Below are positions 14,864 through 16,634 of a stretch of DNA of 16,634 nt, piece by piece (within the stretch, counting starts at the first letter, position 1; each line of letters starts with the position of its first letter). Source of the stretch: Elusimicrobia bacterium RIFCSPLOWO2_12_FULL_59_9 (GTDB lineage Bacteria > Elusimicrobiota > Elusimicrobia > O2-12-FULL-59-9); assembly GCA_001800185.1 (NCBI GenBank), contig MGUX01000026.1, positions 1 through 16,634 on the forward strand, read 5' to 3'. The notes under the pieces were generated by a model, which made no database searches, was not told where the DNA came from, and saw nothing but the letters and a program-made list of their open reading frames with translations. Both the position numbers and the translations under genes were made by a program.

Positions 14864-14941
14864 TTAAATTCCTCCGCATAAGCGTGCCACGAGGCATGTA
14901 AGCGTGTCAGGCTCGCGAATCACTTGTCCCTTGGCGTCGCT

Positions 14942-14979
14942 GAATTCTCCCCAGAATTCCATGGTCAGATGAGACCATG
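14942..14979 (-). terminator. Two tandem perfect palindromes after the membrane-protein gene
   Basis: CATGGTC/GACCATG (14960-14966 / 14973-14979, 6-nt loop) begins five bases past the TGA at 14984. It is followed directly by GAATTC/GAATTC (14942-14947 / 14954-14959, 6-nt loop). No T-run follows. They could act as a terminator, a processing site or an operator for the ATPase gene that starts 79 bases further on. The structures are certain, the role is not. Confidence 0.4.
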
Positions 14980-14983
14980 CTGT

Positions 14984-15721
14984 TCAACTGGGCAGCCAGA
15001 GAGGCGAATGGGAATCGAGAATGATTCCCTGTCTGGGAATGCAGTAGATTTCTTTGGAGTAAATGTCGCCAAGTATTCCCTCGAACTCAATTTCGATGTC
15101 GCACTGGGGTAACGATTGGGCCATCTCCAATGGAAATTCTGCGACAACTAAAGAGTCCTTTGGCGCGATGACCGCGCCGAAGCTCATCTGACCCAAGACA
15201 AAATCCTTTCCGTATTTGAATTTGTGAGACTCCAACTCCTTGATTGCATCACAATATTCGAGCTTTGGAGCATCGGAGCGCGCCCTGTTGGGCGCGACTC
15301 CGATACGGTAAGTCATGTTGTGCACTATGGCCAGACCCATTCCTGGATTTTGGATAGTGACGCGGAAAATCTTCTTAGACGCGGATTCGAGAGCGGTTAC
15401 TGGCGCGTTATGGAAAAGGCAGGAGTAGGTTAGGAACGGCTTTACAGAGGCCGCGAATTGGGCCTGTGCCCAGCCGAGACTGATTATCCCAATGAGCAGG
15501 GACGCGGCAACATTGGGGCTGAGTATCTCTGTGGCCCACAACCACGAGGGCATGGCCACAGAAGACACCCAACCTCGCGCCACCGAATGGATCAAGAGCA
15601 GCGTGAGAATGACAACAAGCGCAGGTATTGTGTGGTTCTGGATTACGCTGTGCGCAATTGTGCGTTGGGGGCCTGGATGTGTTGGCGAGGTATTTGGCGT
15701 CACTTTCGCTGCTATAATCAA
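14984..15721 (-). CDS. Membrane-anchored protein with a soluble C-terminal domain, unknown function
   Basis: A 245-residue protein with two hydrophobic helices at about 31-47 and 69-86, then a mixed soluble domain from 96 to the end with beta-strand-like segments (KIFRVTIQNPGMGLAI, DSLVVAEFPLEM, CDIEIEFEGI). The TTG start at 15721 overlaps the stop of the cupin gene as TTGA, exactly like the mutS/mutL junction, so I prefer it over later starts. I do not recognise the family. The topology, a short two-helix hairpin followed by a domain of about 150 residues, could serve a membrane sensor or effector. It lies within the repeat-bracketed cassette, upstream of the ATPase gene by 120 bases. Confidence 0.7.
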   Translation of the reverse strand: MIIAAKVTPNTSPTHPGPQRTIAHSVIQNHTIPALVVILTLLLIHSVARGWVSSVAMPSWLWATEILSPNVAASLLIGIISLGWAQAQFAASVKPFLTYSCLFHNAPVTALESASKKIFRVTIQNPGMGLAIVHNMTYRIGVAPNRARSDAPKLEYCDAIKELESHKFKYGKDFVLGQMSFGAVIAPKDSLVVAEFPLEMAQSLPQCDIEIEFEGILGDIYSKEIYCIPRQGIILDSHSPLWLPS

Positions 15722-16002
15722 AGGTCCGCTCGTTCATTTTCTTGGGGGATGGTTGGGCCTGGGGTTGGCGATGTGGTTGGGGTGATAATGTGTCTTATGC
15801 ATACAAGCCGAGCCGGGACGACGCCTGTGTTTCTCATGGCGTGCGGGGTGTTCGCGGGGACTTCTATAGTCTCGCCAAGTTGCAGGGGCCGCCAATTTCC
15901 CCCGATGCCAAAGTCCACCCTGCCGGAAATACAACTAGTGGTGCTCTGAGTGCGGTGAATGTGCTCGAAAGTTTCTCCTGAATCAAGCTCAATGATGGCC
16001 AT
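15718..16002 (-). CDS. Small single-domain cupin protein
   Basis: A 94-residue single cupin. The first cupin motif is present as GETFEHIH (His14 and His16) but lacks the usual downstream Glu before SGRVDFGIGG. The second motif GETIEVPANTPHAMRNTG (43-60) supplies His54. Such small cupins bind a metal or a small ligand and may be enzymes or sensors; the substrate cannot be told. The ATG at 16002 has an excellent ribosome site, AGGAGG with a short spacer (16012-16007). It is the first gene of the cassette and is coupled to the membrane protein through a TTGA overlap. Confidence 0.85.
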   Translation of the reverse strand: MAIIELDSGETFEHIHRTQSTTSCISGRVDFGIGGNWRPLQLGETIEVPANTPHAMRNTGVVPARLVCIRHIITPTTSPTPGPTIPQENERADL

Positions 16003-16012
16003 TTAACCTCCT

Positions 16013-16060
16013 AAAAGCCTCTCCGATATTTTTTAAATATACAACATTTTGCATAGTGAT
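16013..16060 (-). promoter_or_regulatory. AT-rich leader before the cupin gene, possible promoter
   Basis: This short stretch stands out as AT-rich in a GC-rich region (GATATTTTTTAAATATAC at 16023-16040 is nearly palindromic). It lies directly upstream of the strong cupin ribosome site, so it is the best place for a promoter or operator of the cassette. No pair of boxes is good enough to name. Confidence 0.3.
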
Positions 16061-16079
16061 TACCCATCCACGACCCGTG

Positions 16080-16145
16080 AATCTGTACCAGCAACTGTCT
16101 TTTCATGCGGGCCCCCGCGAGGTGTACGGCAGAAAAATCTGTACC
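16080..16145 (+). repeat. Short direct repeats AATCTGTACC
   Basis: AATCTGTACC occurs at 16080-16089 and again at 16136-16145; the second runs into the 27-bp inverted repeat. A GCGGG/CCCGC palindrome lies between them. Bases 16061-16214 hold no gene. The repeats may be remnants of a mobile element end, or chance. Confidence 0.4.
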
Positions 16146-16167
16146 GGGTTTGACAAAGTTGACAAAC
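16141..16167 (-). repeat. 27-bp inverted repeat, right copy
   Basis: The 27 bases from GTACCGGGTTTGAC to GTTGACAAAC match the reverse complement of 12944-12970 at 24 of 27 positions. The copy lies about 140 bases upstream of the cupin start, so the two copies enclose 3.2 kb and four genes. No transposase is present between them. Confidence 0.7.
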
Positions 16168-16214
16168 CGCCAGGGGAGCGGGTCAAACTTGGGATTTGGG
16201 CGATTCGGCTGGGT

Positions 16215-16476
16215 TCAATCATGGATGAGCCGCGAGCGTTGCGGGGGTGGACTGGAAACCCCTTTGTCGGGCTGGCCGAAGTGGCGCTCGAAGGCGGCTT
16301 CGGCTTGTTTTTCGCCTTTCTCGGAGAGGATAACTGATTTCCTCTTGGCCTTCGGGTCTGAGATTAGGCCGGCGGCGAAGAGGCGCGACATGGACTCTCA
16401 GTCGAAGCCTTTCCACGCGGAGTCCGCAACTTGCTGGTTGTGCCAGCACGATCTCATCGAATTTGTCCTTGTCCAT
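16215..16476 (-). pseudogene. Broken DUF6429-like gene
   Basis: Two frames together give a recognisable DUF6429-type protein. The ATG frame at 16476 encodes MDKDKFDEIVLA. The next frame then supplies QQVADSAWKGFD, a TGA at 16398-16400, and after it ESMSRLFAAGLISDPKAKRK, SVILSEKGEKQAEAAFERHF, ending at TGA 16215-16217. Family members have AWKGxDW followed by a helix and ISDPK..KSV, so the TGA stands where Trp (TGG) is expected, and a small deletion shifted the frame just before it. TGA is used as a normal stop elsewhere in the window, so recoding is unlikely. The gene lies just outside the cassette. I see no confident gene in 16477-16634. Confidence 0.75.
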
Positions 16477-16634
16477 TTTCGTCCCCCGGCCCGTTGGGGC
16501 GCAGAAGAAATATTACTAAAACGACTGCGCCGGTGTCGATTGCTAACCCAACTTCGCCAGTAGCAGTCCCTTCCCGATAGTTTTTGAGCCGAGAACTTCA
16601 AGCACCTGCCTTTATTTCTCACGAACAGCCGTTT

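Noticed and set aside
16398..16400. TGA read as tryptophan (alternative genetic code)
   Set aside because: mutS, mutL, DUF4276-linked ATPase, cupin and others end in TGA at sensible places, and the same gene also has a frameshift.
16477..16634. Possible 3' end of another minus-strand gene near the right edge
   Set aside because: A short open stretch exists but contains early stops and no recognisable motif, so it cannot be supported.
1..16634. CRISPR array, rRNA genes, insertion sequence with transposase
   Set aside because: No regularly spaced repeats, rRNA-like sequence or transposase motifs were seen.

Overview
The window is a GC-rich stretch of a Gram-negative bacterial chromosome with two compact housekeeping transcription units that converge near base 2,780, followed by a less GC-rich accessory segment from about 12,840 to the right end. 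The window itself does not identify the host. The mixture of SpoVG, an endonuclease-type MutL, TsaB, a CTC-type L25 and a LolB-like protein next to ispE fits an uncultivated Gram-negative lineage such as Elusimicrobiota or a relative of Desulfobacterota. This placement is a low-confidence inference.

Layout. Bases 1-2662 (+) hold the 3' end of mutS, then mutL, then a small membrane-anchored protein resembling the C-terminal domain of CcmI. The two junctions are overlapping stop/start codons (TTGA and GTGA). Bases 2663-2895 separate the convergent units and carry a perfect 9-bp hairpin and a palindromic repeat element of about 140 bp. Bases 2896-12625 (-) form one long apparent operon. In transcription order it reads tsaB, a TPR protein with a LolB-like C-terminus, ispE, spoVG, tRNA-Gln(TTG), glmU, prs, rplY (CTC form), pth, a 75-residue membrane protein, and a tldE/pmbA-type gene. 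The order ispE, tRNA-Gln, prs, rplY, pth next to a LolB-like protein parallels the lolB-ispE-tRNA-Gln-prs-rplY-pth cluster known from Pseudomonas. Its products serve tRNA modification, tRNA recycling and supply, isoprenoid precursors, UDP-GlcNAc and PRPP synthesis, and ribosome assembly.

Bases 12626-12982 hold a possible tsaB promoter, a second copy of the palindromic element in the opposite orientation, and the first of two inverted 27-bp repeats. The second of these repeats lies at 16141-16167. Between them are four genes, all on the minus strand: a small cupin, a two-helix membrane protein translationally coupled to it, an AAA/SMC-like ATPase, and a DUF4276 protein with Toprim-like acidic motifs. 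The ATPase plus DUF4276 pair has the architecture of two-gene defence systems of the ATPase/Toprim type (compare PARIS, AbiL, OLD-type pairs) and is the best candidate for an under-described system here. Just outside the second repeat lies a broken DUF6429-like gene with a frameshift and an in-frame TGA where the family has tryptophan.

The most unusual non-coding signal is the pair of palindromic elements at 2724-2862 and 12685-12830. Their cores are nearly identical. Their outer arms differ at three positions, each changed on both sides so that pairing is kept. This suggests a selected nucleic-acid structure.
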